In this document: positions 56,256 through 64,000 of the stretch, in pieces
How positions within the stretch are numbered: position 1 is the first letter of the stretch
How the letters are laid out: every line of letters starts with the position of its first letter
From: Hyphomicrobiales bacterium
GTDB lineage: Bacteria > Pseudomonadota > Alphaproteobacteria > Rhizobiales > Rhizobiaceae
DNA length: 64,000 bases
Assembly (NCBI GenBank): GCA_900466875.1
Contig: UBNQ01000016.1
Location: forward strand, 62,001-126,000
Direction: 5' to 3'
Program-made: the position numbers and the translations under genes
Notes under the pieces: model-generated
The model's database searches: none
What the model was told of the DNA's origin: nothing
What the model saw: the letters and a program-made list of their open reading frames with translations, nothing else

Positions 56256-58799
56256 ATGAACGCCAGAGCTCAGACCGATACCTCGTATGTCGGCGACGAA
56301 CCGATACCGAGCGGAATGACGTTCCGGATCCTGATGTCGAGCCTGGTCGGCACCTCCGTCGAATTCTACGACTTTTACATTTACGCCACCGCCGCCAGTC
56401 TGGTGTTCGGGCCGCTTTTCTTTCCGGCGACCGTCTCGTCGATGGAGCTGATCGGTGCCTACGCCAGTTTCGGGATCGCGTTCATCGCCCGGCCGCTCGG
56501 CGGGGCGGTTTTCGGTCACTTCGGCGATCGGGTAGGGCGCAAGGCGACCCTGGTCGCATCGTTGCTGTTGATGGGAGCATCGACAGCGGCGATCGGACTG
56601 CTACCCACCTACGCGGTCGCGGGGTGGCTCGCCCCAGCTCTGCTGTGCCTTCTCAGGTTTGGCCAGGGGCTGGCGCTTGGCGGGGAATGGACAGGGGCGG
56701 CGCTTCTCGCTCTCGAGAACGCCCCGAAGGGTTGGCGCGCTCGCTACGCGATGTTCGCGCCTCTCGGCGCGCCGATCGGGTTCCTGTTAGCCAACAGCCT
56801 GTTCCTGGGACTGACGCTAACGCTGTCGCCCGAGCAATTCGCCGACTGGGGATGGCGGGTGCCATTTCTCCTGAGCGCTCCCCTGGTCTGGATGGGGATT
56901 TGGATCCGCTTCAACCTCGTCGAAACACGGGACTTCCACGCAGCCATAGCCAAGTCGAAACCTTCCCGCGTACCGCTCCTCGACATCTTCCGGCTGCACA
57001 TGGACCAGGTGATTTCCGGCGCGTTCGGCGTGGTCGCCTGCTTCTCTCTCTATTACGTTGTCACGGCGTTTGCCCTCGGGTACGGCACGTCGGAACTCGG
57101 CTACACCCGATCGTCGTTCCTGATGGTCGAGCTCGGCGCGATCCTCTTTATGGCCGCTGGCATCGTGGTGGCGAGCTGGCTTTCCGACAGGATCGATCCT
57201 GAGCGCATCCTGATCTTTGGATGCATCGGCACCATCGTCTCGGGTGTTGTGCTCGCGCCCATGCTGGGAAGCGGGTCACTGCTCGTCATTTTTATCTACC
57301 TGGCTTTCTCGCTCTGGGTGATGGGTTTCGTGAACGGGCCACTCGGAGCGTGGTTGCCGGGCCTGTTCCCGACCCGGGTCCGCTATTCCGGCACGTCCGT
57401 CGCCTTCAACATCGGCGGGATCATCGGGGGGGCGTTGACCCCGGTCGTGTCCCAAGCCCTTGCCCAGTACAGCGGATTGGTGGCGGTCGGCTTCTACCTC
57501 GCGATCACGGGCGGCCTCAGCCTCATCGCGTTCGACGCGAGCGCCAGACGCAAGGCACTCGACGCGCTCGCGCAGAGCGAGACCAGATACCGCTCCATTT
57601 TCGCCCAGAACCATGTCTCGCTGTGCGAGGTGGATCTGTCCCTCCTGTGGAAGCGGCTGGAGGCAGTGCGCGCCTATCCTCCTGCCAAGCTGCGGGCATA
57701 TCTCGACTCGATGCCGGACTTCGTCGACCAGTGCTCGAAGCTCGTGAGGTTCGTGGACGTCAACGACGCCACCGTTCTCCTTCTCGATCGCAAGAACCAG
57801 CAGGAGGTTCTTGGCTCTATAGACCGCTTCCTTCCGCCTCGAAGCGAACTGGTGGAGGCCATAATTCTCGGCATGTGCTCGGGTGACGATCGGGTGGAGA
57901 TGGAAGCGCGGCTTCTCAGGAGCCCCGGCAACGAAATCATCGCGATCTTTGTGATCGCCTTTCCGCAGGACAAGGACGCCTTCGACCGTGTCGCGTGCGC
58001 GATGATCGACGTCACTCAGCGCGAGCAGGCCAAGGAAGCGCTGATGGCGGCGCAAAACGAACTCGCGAGGGTTGGCCGTGTCGCGACCGTCGGCGCGATT
58101 TCCGCGTCGATCGCCCACGAAGTGAACCAGCCGATCGGCGCTGTGGTCATGAGCGCCCAAGCCTGCATGCGCTGGCTTCAGGCGAACCCGCCGGACATCA
58201 AGGCCGCCTCGACGGCGGCGGAGCGCGCGATCAAGCACAGCATGCGGGCGAGCGAAATAATCCAGCGCACCCGCGAGCAGGTGCGGGGCAGCAGGAGACG
58301 GCTCGAAAGCGTCGATCTGAGGAACATCGTCACGGACGTCCTCGGGCTGCTTGACCGCGAACTGATGTCGGCCTCCACAAAGGTGACGACCGATTTCTCG
58401 ATTGATGATCCGGTGGTGTTGGCAGACAGGGTCGAGATGCAGCAGGTGATCGCGAACCTGATCACGAATGGCCTGCACGCGATGGGCAGCGTCCCTGCCG
58501 AGCAGCGTGACCTGAGTATCTCACTGACTGCTGCCGAACTGGATATGGTTCGGCTGCAGGTCCGTGATCGCGGTACGGGCATCGCTCCGGAGAACCTCGC
58601 AAAGCTCTTTAGCCCGTTTTTCACGACCAAGAATGAAGGCATGGGCATAGGCCTGGCGATCTGCAAGACGATCGTTGAGGCGCATGGCGGATCGCTGACG
58701 GCCCGCAACCACGACGACGGTGGCGCGATTTTCGAGATCGTTCTGCCGTTGACGGCGGAAGAGGAAGTAACCTCTCCTCGTGCGGCGGTGGGCGCGTAA
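56256..58799 (+). CDS. MHS-family transporter fused to a PAS-histidine kinase
   Basis: An 847-residue fusion. Residues 1-430 form a complete 12-TM metabolite:H+ symporter-like unit: VGTSVEFYDFYIYATAASLV, GHFGDRVGRKATL, RFGQGLALGGEW, GPLGAWLPGLFPTRVRYSGT. Residues 435-590 hold a PAS-like sensor (SETRYRSIFAQN). The kinase core has the H-box ASIAHEVNQPIGAV (His621), N-box NLITNGLHAM (about 734-743), G1 VRDRGTGIAPEN and G2 GMGIGLAICKTIVEAHGG. The transporter half keeps the motif-A GHFGDRVGRK, so it may still transport. This looks like a 'transceptor' that senses a substrate and signals to the divergent FixJ-type regulator. Confidence 0.92.
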   Translation: MNARAQTDTSYVGDEPIPSGMTFRILMSSLVGTSVEFYDFYIYATAASLVFGPLFFPATVSSMELIGAYASFGIAFIARPLGGAVFGHFGDRVGRKATLVASLLLMGASTAAIGLLPTYAVAGWLAPALLCLLRFGQGLALGGEWTGAALLALENAPKGWRARYAMFAPLGAPIGFLLANSLFLGLTLTLSPEQFADWGWRVPFLLSAPLVWMGIWIRFNLVETRDFHAAIAKSKPSRVPLLDIFRLHMDQVISGAFGVVACFSLYYVVTAFALGYGTSELGYTRSSFLMVELGAILFMAAGIVVASWLSDRIDPERILIFGCIGTIVSGVVLAPMLGSGSLLVIFIYLAFSLWVMGFVNGPLGAWLPGLFPTRVRYSGTSVAFNIGGIIGGALTPVVSQALAQYSGLVAVGFYLAITGGLSLIAFDASARRKALDALAQSETRYRSIFAQNHVSLCEVDLSLLWKRLEAVRAYPPAKLRAYLDSMPDFVDQCSKLVRFVDVNDATVLLLDRKNQQEVLGSIDRFLPPRSELVEAIILGMCSGDDRVEMEARLLRSPGNEIIAIFVIAFPQDKDAFDRVACAMIDVTQREQAKEALMAAQNELARVGRVATVGAISASIAHEVNQPIGAVVMSAQACMRWLQANPPDIKAASTAAERAIKHSMRASEIIQRTREQVRGSRRRLESVDLRNIVTDVLGLLDRELMSASTKVTTDFSIDDPVVLADRVEMQQVIANLITNGLHAMGSVPAEQRDLSISLTAAELDMVRLQVRDRGTGIAPENLAKLFSPFFTTKNEGMGIGLAICKTIVEAHGGSLTARNHDDGGAIFEIVLPLTAEEEVTSPRAAVGA

Positions 58800-58867
58800 C
58801 AGTCGCTTCGAAAGCGTCGCCGCACTACCGGACCTCGCTGCCGCGGTGTCTCATCAAGTCGTGACCC

Positions 58868-58890
58868 GAAGTTACAAGAATGCCCCGACC
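58868..58890 (+). promoter_or_regulatory. TACAAGAA element before the DUF336 gene
   Basis: Plus strand GACCCGAAGTTACAAGAATG, core 58873-58878, about 76 bp before ATG 58954. The GACC-CGAA part matches the elements at 27561 and 32558; the core differs in the last base. Confidence 0.35.
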
Positions 58891-58953
58891 CGGAGAACTA
58901 GGGTGGAGCGCTTTCGGGGCGCTCGACGCCCCGCGTTCCACATGGAGATTCCG

Positions 58954-59475
58954 ATGAAAAAATACCTGGGCAACCTCGACTCCATAGCGTTGGCAAAGCC
59001 GCGCCGGCTTGCAGCCGTTCTCGCGGGATCGCTGAGCCTTGCCTTGGCCTGCGTCTCTCAGGCTGACGCCCAATCGGCAAAGCCGACGACCGATCTCGAT
59101 GTCGCCACCGCGCAAGAGATCATAACGGCCGCGCTCGCGGAAGCTCAGAAGGGACCGCCGTCGAGCGTGTTTGTCGTCGACAACTCCGGCGCGGTCGTCG
59201 CCGCCGAACGCATGGACGGAGCTTTCCCGGCTAGCGCCAGGATCGCGCAGGGCAAGGCCGAGACGGCTGCCGCCTTCTGGCAGAGCACGGGCAACCTGGA
59301 AAACGCGGCGAACGGTGGCCGGGCGGCTCTGCTGTCGTCGGGCTACGTGGTGATGCAGGGCGGTATTCCGCTCAAGATCGACGGCAAGGTCGTCGGCGCT
59401 GTCGGCGTCAGCGGCGGAAACAAGGACCAGGACGAGGCGGTAGCCAAGGCCGGAGCTGCGGCTTTCGCAAAGTAG
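58954..59475 (+). CDS. Exported DUF336/HbpS-GlcG-like protein
   Basis: A 173-residue secreted protein: signal stretch RRLAAVLAGSLSLALACVSQADA, then LDVATAQEIITAALAEAQ, VFVVDNSGAVVAAERMDGA and GKVVGAVGVSGGNKDQDEAVAKAG at the end. This is the HbpS/GlcG (DUF336) pattern; some relatives bind haem or cobalamin. ATG 58954 is chosen because GGAG at 58944-58947 is 6 bases ahead. Located just after the MFS-kinase gene. Confidence 0.88.
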   Translation: MKKYLGNLDSIALAKPRRLAAVLAGSLSLALACVSQADAQSAKPTTDLDVATAQEIITAALAEAQKGPPSSVFVVDNSGAVVAAERMDGAFPASARIAQGKAETAAAFWQSTGNLENAANGGRAALLSSGYVVMQGGIPLKIDGKVVGAVGVSGGNKDQDEAVAKAGAAAFAK

Positions 59476-59529
59476 GCTCGAAGAATCCGACACAATTAGC
59501 GGCTTAAAGCTAGGTTCAAATATTGGAAG

Positions 59530-59559
59530 AGCCTTTCGAGATGATCTCGAGGGGCTTTT
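59530..59559 (+). terminator. Rho-independent terminator after the DUF336 gene
   Basis: A 12-bp stem (two G-U pairs) joins 59530-59541 to 59545-59556 with loop TGA, followed by a short T-run. The region 59476-59786 otherwise holds no gene. Confidence 0.85.
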
Positions 59560-59786
59560 CTGGCTTTGACCCACTCCATGAAGTCTGCTGCCGGCCCTAA
59601 GCCGTCATAGGAGGGTGGTCACTAAGGACGGATTCGCGCCGATCTCGGCGATTGGGCCTGCTTTTCGAGCCGTCCTGAAAGCCGCCGATCCACTAGCGCG
59701 CCCTCGCTAGCGAACGCTGAAGTCGAAGTTAGAGCCGGTTGACGAGCATCCACGAACTGTGTGAATTGCGAGGATTGGAGTTCGCA

Positions 59787-60662
59787 ATGTTTAAAGAGCC
59801 CCCTCGCAAGTTTCACCGATGTTACATTTCAGCGCCTTTTGGCATCGACCTGGGATCGTTGCCAATTCTGTTGGGTCAACGTCAAATCGCCTGGAACTGG
59901 GCCGCCGCCGACGTTCCGGGTGAAGTAGGCTATGCAACAGGGATCGAACGGTGTGATTTCGTTATCGCGGTTTTGGATGGAAGTAGAAGCGATCACCGCG
60001 TCCTGTACGAGATGGGAGTGGCTGAGGGCTTAGGTAAGCCAATTTTTGTAGTGGCGATAAACAAGCGACCGAACACTTTCGCGACGTCCAAGTTTGCGGT
60101 AGCCACGGTGGGCTTGGATGAGGCCGTGGCCCTCGGATTCCAGTTAGACCTGTTCCTGTCGACACCCCACGAGAGTATTTTCATCAGAGCTAAGCAGTCT
60201 TCTGAGCTGTCCCCTCCGGTCACTCCGAAGGTTGCACGGGAAGGCATCGCCACTCTCGAAGGTTTTGCGCTTGAGAAGCGTATTTTTGACGAGATCATTC
60301 AGGCTGGTGGGAGCGCCATCGCCGAGCCGCGAAACGATCTCAAACTTGCAGCGCCAGACCTGCTCATGTGGCTTCCGCTACAGGAGCCATCACTTTTGGA
60401 CCCGGCTGTAATCGAGGTGAAAAAGACTGCTACGGTTCAGGTAGTCAAGAACCTAGAAAGACAATTGCTTCCTTTTATGCAGGCAGGCGGAATCCAATCG
60501 GCGTTACTGCTGACGCAGGACGGACCTCCTCCGAAATTTCGGTCAACCGTGCCATACTTCTTTTGGCTTTCGGTCAATCAATTCGTGGACCTAATCCGAT
60601 CGGGTAATCTAGGTACGCATCTCCGTCACCTACGGAATCGCGCTGCTCATGGGATGCCATAA
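59787..60662 (+). CDS. NDT/TIR-like domain fused to a PD-(D/E)XK nuclease
   Basis: A 291-residue fusion. The N-terminus has HRCYISAPFGIDLG, GIERCDFVIAVLDGSRSDHR and VLYEMGVAEGLGKPIFVVA, a Rossmannoid fold like nucleoside deoxyribosyltransferases and TIR-like domains. The C-terminus holds a restriction-endonuclease core: Pro190-Asp191 (AAPDLLMW) and Glu210-Val-Lys212 (AVIEVKK). ATG 59787 has GGAG about 7 bases ahead; 59739 is an alternative. It overlaps the next nuclease gene by one base (TAATG). Probably a defence effector that joins nucleotide sensing or cleavage to DNA cutting. Confidence 0.7.
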   Translation: MFKEPPRKFHRCYISAPFGIDLGSLPILLGQRQIAWNWAAADVPGEVGYATGIERCDFVIAVLDGSRSDHRVLYEMGVAEGLGKPIFVVAINKRPNTFATSKFAVATVGLDEAVALGFQLDLFLSTPHESIFIRAKQSSELSPPVTPKVAREGIATLEGFALEKRIFDEIIQAGGSAIAEPRNDLKLAAPDLLMWLPLQEPSLLDPAVIEVKKTATVQVVKNLERQLLPFMQAGGIQSALLLTQDGPPPKFRSTVPYFFWLSVNQFVDLIRSGNLGTHLRHLRNRAAHGMP

Positions 60663-61195
60663 TGGTTGCCATTCCACAGCAGCAGATCATCGCGCAGTTA
60701 GCAGCAGGCGACATCGGACACACTGCACAAAAAGGCCTAGCGCTGGAGCATGTCGTCAATCAGACGTTGGGGCTCTTCAGCGGAATAACCTTAATTCACA
60801 AAAACGCCATCGACGTTGCAGGCTCCTGCGAGATCGACTTGATTTTGTCCAACAATCAGCATCCTGACGGACTGCCTTTCCTACCTTTCTATCTGGTGGT
60901 GGAGTGTAAGAATTGGCAAGCTCCAGTTGATACAGCTACAGTTCGCGCTTTCACCTCGAAACTGCGTATGATGCGGATGAAATTCGGTCTGCTCGTCGCG
61001 GCCAACGGTATTACTGGGGATGCCAACGACCATACTGCATGTCACGCCCATATCCGCGACGAGTTTAACAGGGATGAATTGATCTTGCTGGTCGTAACTC
61101 GAGCTGAGCTTGAGGCGCTGACGTGTACCGAGGACTTTGGGGCGCTGCTGAAACTTAAATTGGGGCAGTTCCTGATGAACATGGCTCACTTTTAA
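60662..61195 (+). CDS. Mrr-like restriction endonuclease-fold protein
   Basis: A 177-residue protein with a PD-(D/E)XK core: Glu57-Ile-Asp59 (SCEIDLIL) and Glu81-Cys-Lys83 (LVVECKNWQAPVD), followed by a helix and FGLLVAANGITGD, as in Mrr-type or DUF4365-like nucleases. It is translationally coupled to the preceding fusion gene; the two likely form one system. No DNA-recognition domain is evident. Confidence 0.75.
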   Translation: MVAIPQQQIIAQLAAGDIGHTAQKGLALEHVVNQTLGLFSGITLIHKNAIDVAGSCEIDLILSNNQHPDGLPFLPFYLVVECKNWQAPVDTATVRAFTSKLRMMRMKFGLLVAANGITGDANDHTACHAHIRDEFNRDELILLVVTRAELEALTCTEDFGALLKLKLGQFLMNMAHF

Positions 61196-61508
61196 GAAAT
61201 CCCAATATCGACGATCGGTCTCGCCACAAAATTCGTCGTTTATGTAAAGCCGAGCGGGTGTCCGCTTCGGCACTTTTCGGTCGATTGCCGGCCGTCTCCT
61301 GTCAACCCAAAGCGGGAAGGCTATTCCGAACCGCTAAAAAGGCTGCAACTGTTCGCTTCTGGCCTTAGGCCAGCGCTAGGGGATTCACTTTAAAGCTGGT
61401 GTCAGCGGCCTGTAAAACTTGTGGAGGAAAAGCAAATTACTGTCGGTATGATTGCATTGTTATTTGTTATCCGTTGGCAGGTTACGAGCTGCATCGTACT
61501 CATTGGCA
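61196..61508. other. 313-bp intergenic region with a terminator
   Basis: A 9-bp stem with one bulged T pairs 61249-61257 with 61262-61271, followed by TTTT at 61274-61277, and terminates the two-nuclease unit. No gene is seen. The AT-rich stretch before 61508 probably holds the promoter of the Argonaute pair. Confidence 0.6.
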
Positions 61509-62828
61509 ATGGCCAAGACTATCACGCAGAATCAGATCAGCGGTGAGATCGGGGAGACAGCCACAAAGTTGTGCTTCCTCAAAATGGGCTTCCAGTTCGA
61601 TGGGCGCTCCCGCTTGGAAGCAGGCATCGACGGAATCGCCGAAGTAATGCTCGAAGGCAGGCCGACTGCTGGAATGATCGCTGTCCAAGTTAAGGCGACC
61701 GAGTCAGGAACATACTCCGGCGAGGACGACCATGGCTTTAATTATCTCCTGAGGGCCGAAGACCTCGAGTACTGGCGTCCCAGCAATCTGCCGGTCATCA
61801 TCGTCCTGCATCGAATTTCCGATGGCAGCCTCTACTGGAAGGAAGTGCCGACGGGCGATGCCTTCCAGGACAGGCGTTTAAAATTCAACAAGGCGGAGGA
61901 CAGGCTCGGACCCTCCGCAGTTGATCGACTAGCGTCGTTGACGGTTCCGAAGACTGGTTTCGGCTATTACATACCCCCGCTGGGCGGCGGCGAAGAGGCT
62001 TTGGTCAATATTCTTCCAGTTAAACTGCCTCGAGAGATGTATGTTGCCACTACCAAGTATGACCGAAAGCAGGCGAGCGCCATCATCCTCGGCGACGACG
62101 AACCGGCGCGCTTCGACTGGGCTACCAAGGGAGGCGGGTTCTGGTCGTTCCACGATCCACGGATGAGCGTCTGCCGGAAGTTCGTAGACCTTGATCAGGT
62201 TGAAGCTATTGAGGTCGAGCACCTGGCTTTTCACGAAGACGAAAACGAACGGAACAACTTCGCGTTCCTATTGCGTCAGACCCTCAGTCATCAGGTGCGC
62301 GGCAATCTCTCTTGGAGCAAGGAGAAGCGGCTTCATTATTTTACAGCGCGAGCCAAGAACACCGGTCGCGTATTCAAGTATCGGGCCTCGAAGAAGAATA
62401 CCGAGGCGGAGGTTGTCAACGTCGTCATGGATAAAGACAAGCCGGAGCGGGTATCGTTTGTCCGTCACCACGCTTTCATTCCTCGGTTCGAGAGCCTTTT
62501 CGACGAGTGGTATCTTGTGATCGAGCCAACGTATTTCTTTACCTATGACGGTATGAACGCCCATTCCGCGCCAGATGCGTTGTTATCTGGCAAGAAGCGC
62601 ATGGACAACAGCAGCGCTATTCGTGGCCAGGTCATCATGTGGCACCGCTTCCTTCAGAGTATCGAACCCAAAGCCACCGACCTTTTTGCCGCTCCTTCCG
62701 AAGAGCCCTGGTTGACCTTCGGAGAGCCGCCGATAGTCGATCTCCCGACTCGCGTCCCGGAAGATGTATGGCGCACGAAGGCCAGGTCGGCCGGAGAGGA
62801 GGGTCCGCAAGGTGTCCTCGAAGTTTAG
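61509..62828 (+). CDS. DUF4365 nuclease-APAZ protein (SPARDA effector, DREN-APAZ type)
   Basis: A 439-residue protein. The N-terminal DUF4365 nuclease has [26 protein letters not shown] and IAVQVKAT, the D...QxK form of PD-(D/E)XK. The C-terminal half fits an APAZ domain: [20 protein letters not shown], then [15 protein letters not shown] and [24 protein letters not shown] proteins pair with short Argonautes; the nuclease degrades DNA or RNA after guide-directed activation. ATG 61509 is preferred over 61452. Next gene is the Argonaute, overlapping by 17 bases. Confidence 0.85.
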   Translation: MAKTITQNQISGEIGETATKLCFLKMGFQFDGRSRLEAGIDGIAEVMLEGRPTAGMIAVQVKATESGTYSGEDDHGFNYLLRAEDLEYWRPSNLPVIIVLHRISDGSLYWKEVPTGDAFQDRRLKFNKAEDRLGPSAVDRLASLTVPKTGFGYYIPPLGGGEEALVNILPVKLPREMYVATTKYDRKQASAIILGDDEPARFDWATKGGGFWSFHDPRMSVCRKFVDLDQVEAIEVEHLAFHEDENERNNFAFLLRQTLSHQVRGNLSWSKEKRLHYFTARAKNTGRVFKYRASKKNTEAEVVNVVMDKDKPERVSFVRHHAFIPRFESLFDEWYLVIEPTYFFTYDGMNAHSAPDALLSGKKRMDNSSAIRGQVIMWHRFLQSIEPKATDLFAAPSEEPWLTFGEPPIVDLPTRVPEDVWRTKARSAGEEGPQGVLEV

Positions 62829-64000
62829 AACCACCATATTCGAAGAGCCGCACCTTGAGTTTGGCGATAGCCACCACAACACCGATCCGAGGCGTGGTCT
62901 CGTGGTAGGCGGCCCGTTGCAGACCCCTGTCGGAGACACCATTAAGATCGCTGTGGTCGGCAGTGCCAAAACAGTCGAAGACACCAAGCGTTTCATGGGC
63001 TCTGTCGCCGCCGGCGTCGCTGGGAACGGCGAGAAGCATCCGAACATGCACCCTGATTTTCCCGGGTTGGGCAATCAGAATCCTTATAGGTGTAAGTTCG
63101 AAGTCGATGAGCGCGCGACCGCTGCCATCCCTCAGTCGAAAATCGACAAGATCAAAAAGGAACCGTACACCGACAAGGCTATCGAGATGGCCGTTGACGA
63201 GATATTCAAGGAACTCCAGGCAATTGACGAGAGTGGAAATCGACCTGACGTCGCAATCATAGCCCTTCCTGTTGCCCTGATCGAGCGTGTTTGGAACGCC
63301 CGCCCTGATGCAGGCGATGACAGTGAAACAGATACGGGCGAGCGGGCGGACATCCTGAATTTTCGCGGACTTCTCAAGGCAAAGTCGATGCACCTGAGCT
63401 TTCCGACTCAGATCGTGTGGGAAGACGTCTTCGACACGAATGCCTCCATCCCGAAAAAGATCAAGGAACATAGCGAACGTAACACGCAGGATGACGCCGA
63501 TGTCACCTGGAACCTTATGACGTCTCTGTACTACAAGGGAACAGGGCGCATTCCATGGCGGCGGATGCCTCATATGGGGGAGTTCACCGCCTGCTACATC
63601 GGGGTAAGCTTCTACCGGGAGGTTGGCGGGAAGGACCTCTTCACGAGCGCCGCGCAGATGTTCGACGAACGTGGCCGAGGCTTTATCCTGAAGGGAAAGC
63701 GAGCTGAAACCGAGAGCAGAGGTCGGCACCCCTATATGACCAGGGACGATGCTCGTGATTTGATCCTCGAAGTGCTTGCTGCCTATAAGACCCACCATCG
63801 GAACTACCCCGCGCGTGTCGCTGTCTACAAGACGTCGCGGTTCCGTGAGGAGGAGGCGGAAGGGATCACTGAGGCGCTCGCCGAGCTAGCGATTGAGATG
63901 AAGGATTTGGTCTGGATTCAGGAGCGGACGGCTATGAAGGTACTCCGCGACGGCAACTACCCCGTTATGCGTGGTACCTTCGTGGAGCTGGACGGAAAGG
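62812..64000 (+). CDS. Short prokaryotic Argonaute, 3' end outside window
   Basis: A GTG-started frame open to the window end (at least 396 codons). AGGAGGG at 62797-62803 is 8 bases before the GTG, and the frame overlaps the APAZ gene by 17 bases. Residues fit short pAgo: EEPHLEFGD and [12 protein letters not shown] at the start, then [48 protein letters not shown] and VAVYKTSRF. At the first catalytic aspartate position the sequence has serine (GVSFYR), so slicing activity is probably lost, as in other short pAgos. With the DUF4365-APAZ partner this makes a SPARDA-type system. Confidence 0.88.
   Translation, partial: MSSKFRTTIFEEPHLEFGDSHHNTDPRRGLVVGGPLQTPVGDTIKIAVVGSAKTVEDTKRFMGSVAAGVAGNGEKHPNMHPDFPGLGNQNPYRCKFEVDERATAAIPQSKIDKIKKEPYTDKAIEMAVDEIFKELQAIDESGNRPDVAIIALPVALIERVWNARPDAGDDSETDTGERADILNFRGLLKAKSMHLSFPTQIVWEDVFDTNASIPKKIKEHSERNTQDDADVTWNLMTSLYYKGTGRIPWRRMPHMGEFTACYIGVSFYREVGGKDLFTSAAQMFDERGRGFILKGKRAETESRGRHPYMTRDDARDLILEVLAAYKTHHRNYPARVAVYKTSRFREEEAEGITEALAELAIEMKDLVWIQERTAMKVLRDGNYPVMRGTFVELDGK

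Noticed and set aside
57276..58478. A 400-codon open frame on the minus strand
   Set aside because: It is antisense to the MFS-kinase gene, whose motifs are complete; the minus frame is Arg/His-rich without any family pattern, as expected from GC-rich shadow frames.
1..64000. CRISPR arrays, insertion sequences, rRNA genes
   Set aside because: No regularly spaced repeats of 24-37 bases, no transposase-like protein with flanking inverted repeats and no rRNA sequence were seen.

Overview
The window looks like chromosome or megaplasmid DNA of a GC-rich alphaproteobacterium, most likely order Hyphomicrobiales (a Rhizobium/Agrobacterium-type organism). Support comes from the FixJ-type regulators, DUF992 and DUF336 secreted proteins, small 'FPASDPPA' proteins, and dense operons built on ATGA/TAATG overlaps. 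No rRNA, CRISPR array, transposase or integrase was recognised.

Layout. (1) 1-7066: the start of a MocR-type regulator (minus strand) diverges from a complete Nit1C cluster, nitBCDEFGH: nitrilase, radical SAM, GNAT, AIR-synthase-like, small protein and flavoprotein, plus a translationally coupled LnmK-like double-hotdog protein. (2) 7216-7292: tRNA with anticodon CAU. (3) 7362-20129, minus strand: a DNA phosphorothioation operon. dndA-dndC-dndD-dndE is followed by a small protein, a second DndD/SMC-like ATPase, an FtsK-like translocase, an ABC-type ATPase with a TOPRIM-like DUF4435 partner, and a Dnd-associated methyltransferase. dndB and dndFGH are absent. (4) 20426-24152: unknown membrane and secreted proteins and a GntP-type permease. 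(5) 24647-27519, minus strand: a thiocyanate-hydrolase/three-subunit cobalt nitrile-hydratase operon with a His-rich metal-binding leader, a MIP channel and a CbiM-type cobalt permease. (6) 27724-41381: stress/detoxification-type genes (NmrA-like, alpha/beta hydrolases, quinone oxidoreductase, MBL hydrolase, EmrAB-type efflux) and a 918-residue STAND regulator. (7) 41511-46066: a two-gene system joining an Hsp70/actin-like ATPase domain to a McrB/MoxR-type AAA+ domain, with a McrC/DUF2357-like partner. (8) 46340-59475: OsmC, KefF/KefC, hydrolases, a decayed MobA-like pseudogene, AraC regulator, two response regulators and a very unusual MHS-transporter/histidine-kinase fusion. (9) 59787-64000: a second defence region: an NDT/TIR-like domain fused to a PD-(D/E)XK nuclease, an Mrr-like nuclease, and a SPARDA-type pair (DUF4365-APAZ plus a short Argonaute cut by the window end).

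Two themes link the genes. One is use or detoxification of cyanide, nitriles and thiocyanate (Nit1C, SCNase-like enzyme, cobalt uptake). The other is anti-mobile-element defence (Dnd, ATPase/DUF4435 pair, Hsp70-McrB pair, nucleases, short Argonaute). A recurrent TACAATA-type element lies about 40-95 bp before the start codons of at least eight transcription units between 27 and 59 kb, including both response regulators, and may define one local regulon. The strongest candidates for an undescribed system are the Hsp70-McrB/DUF2357 pair (41511-46066) and the transporter-kinase with its putative regulon (54888-58799).
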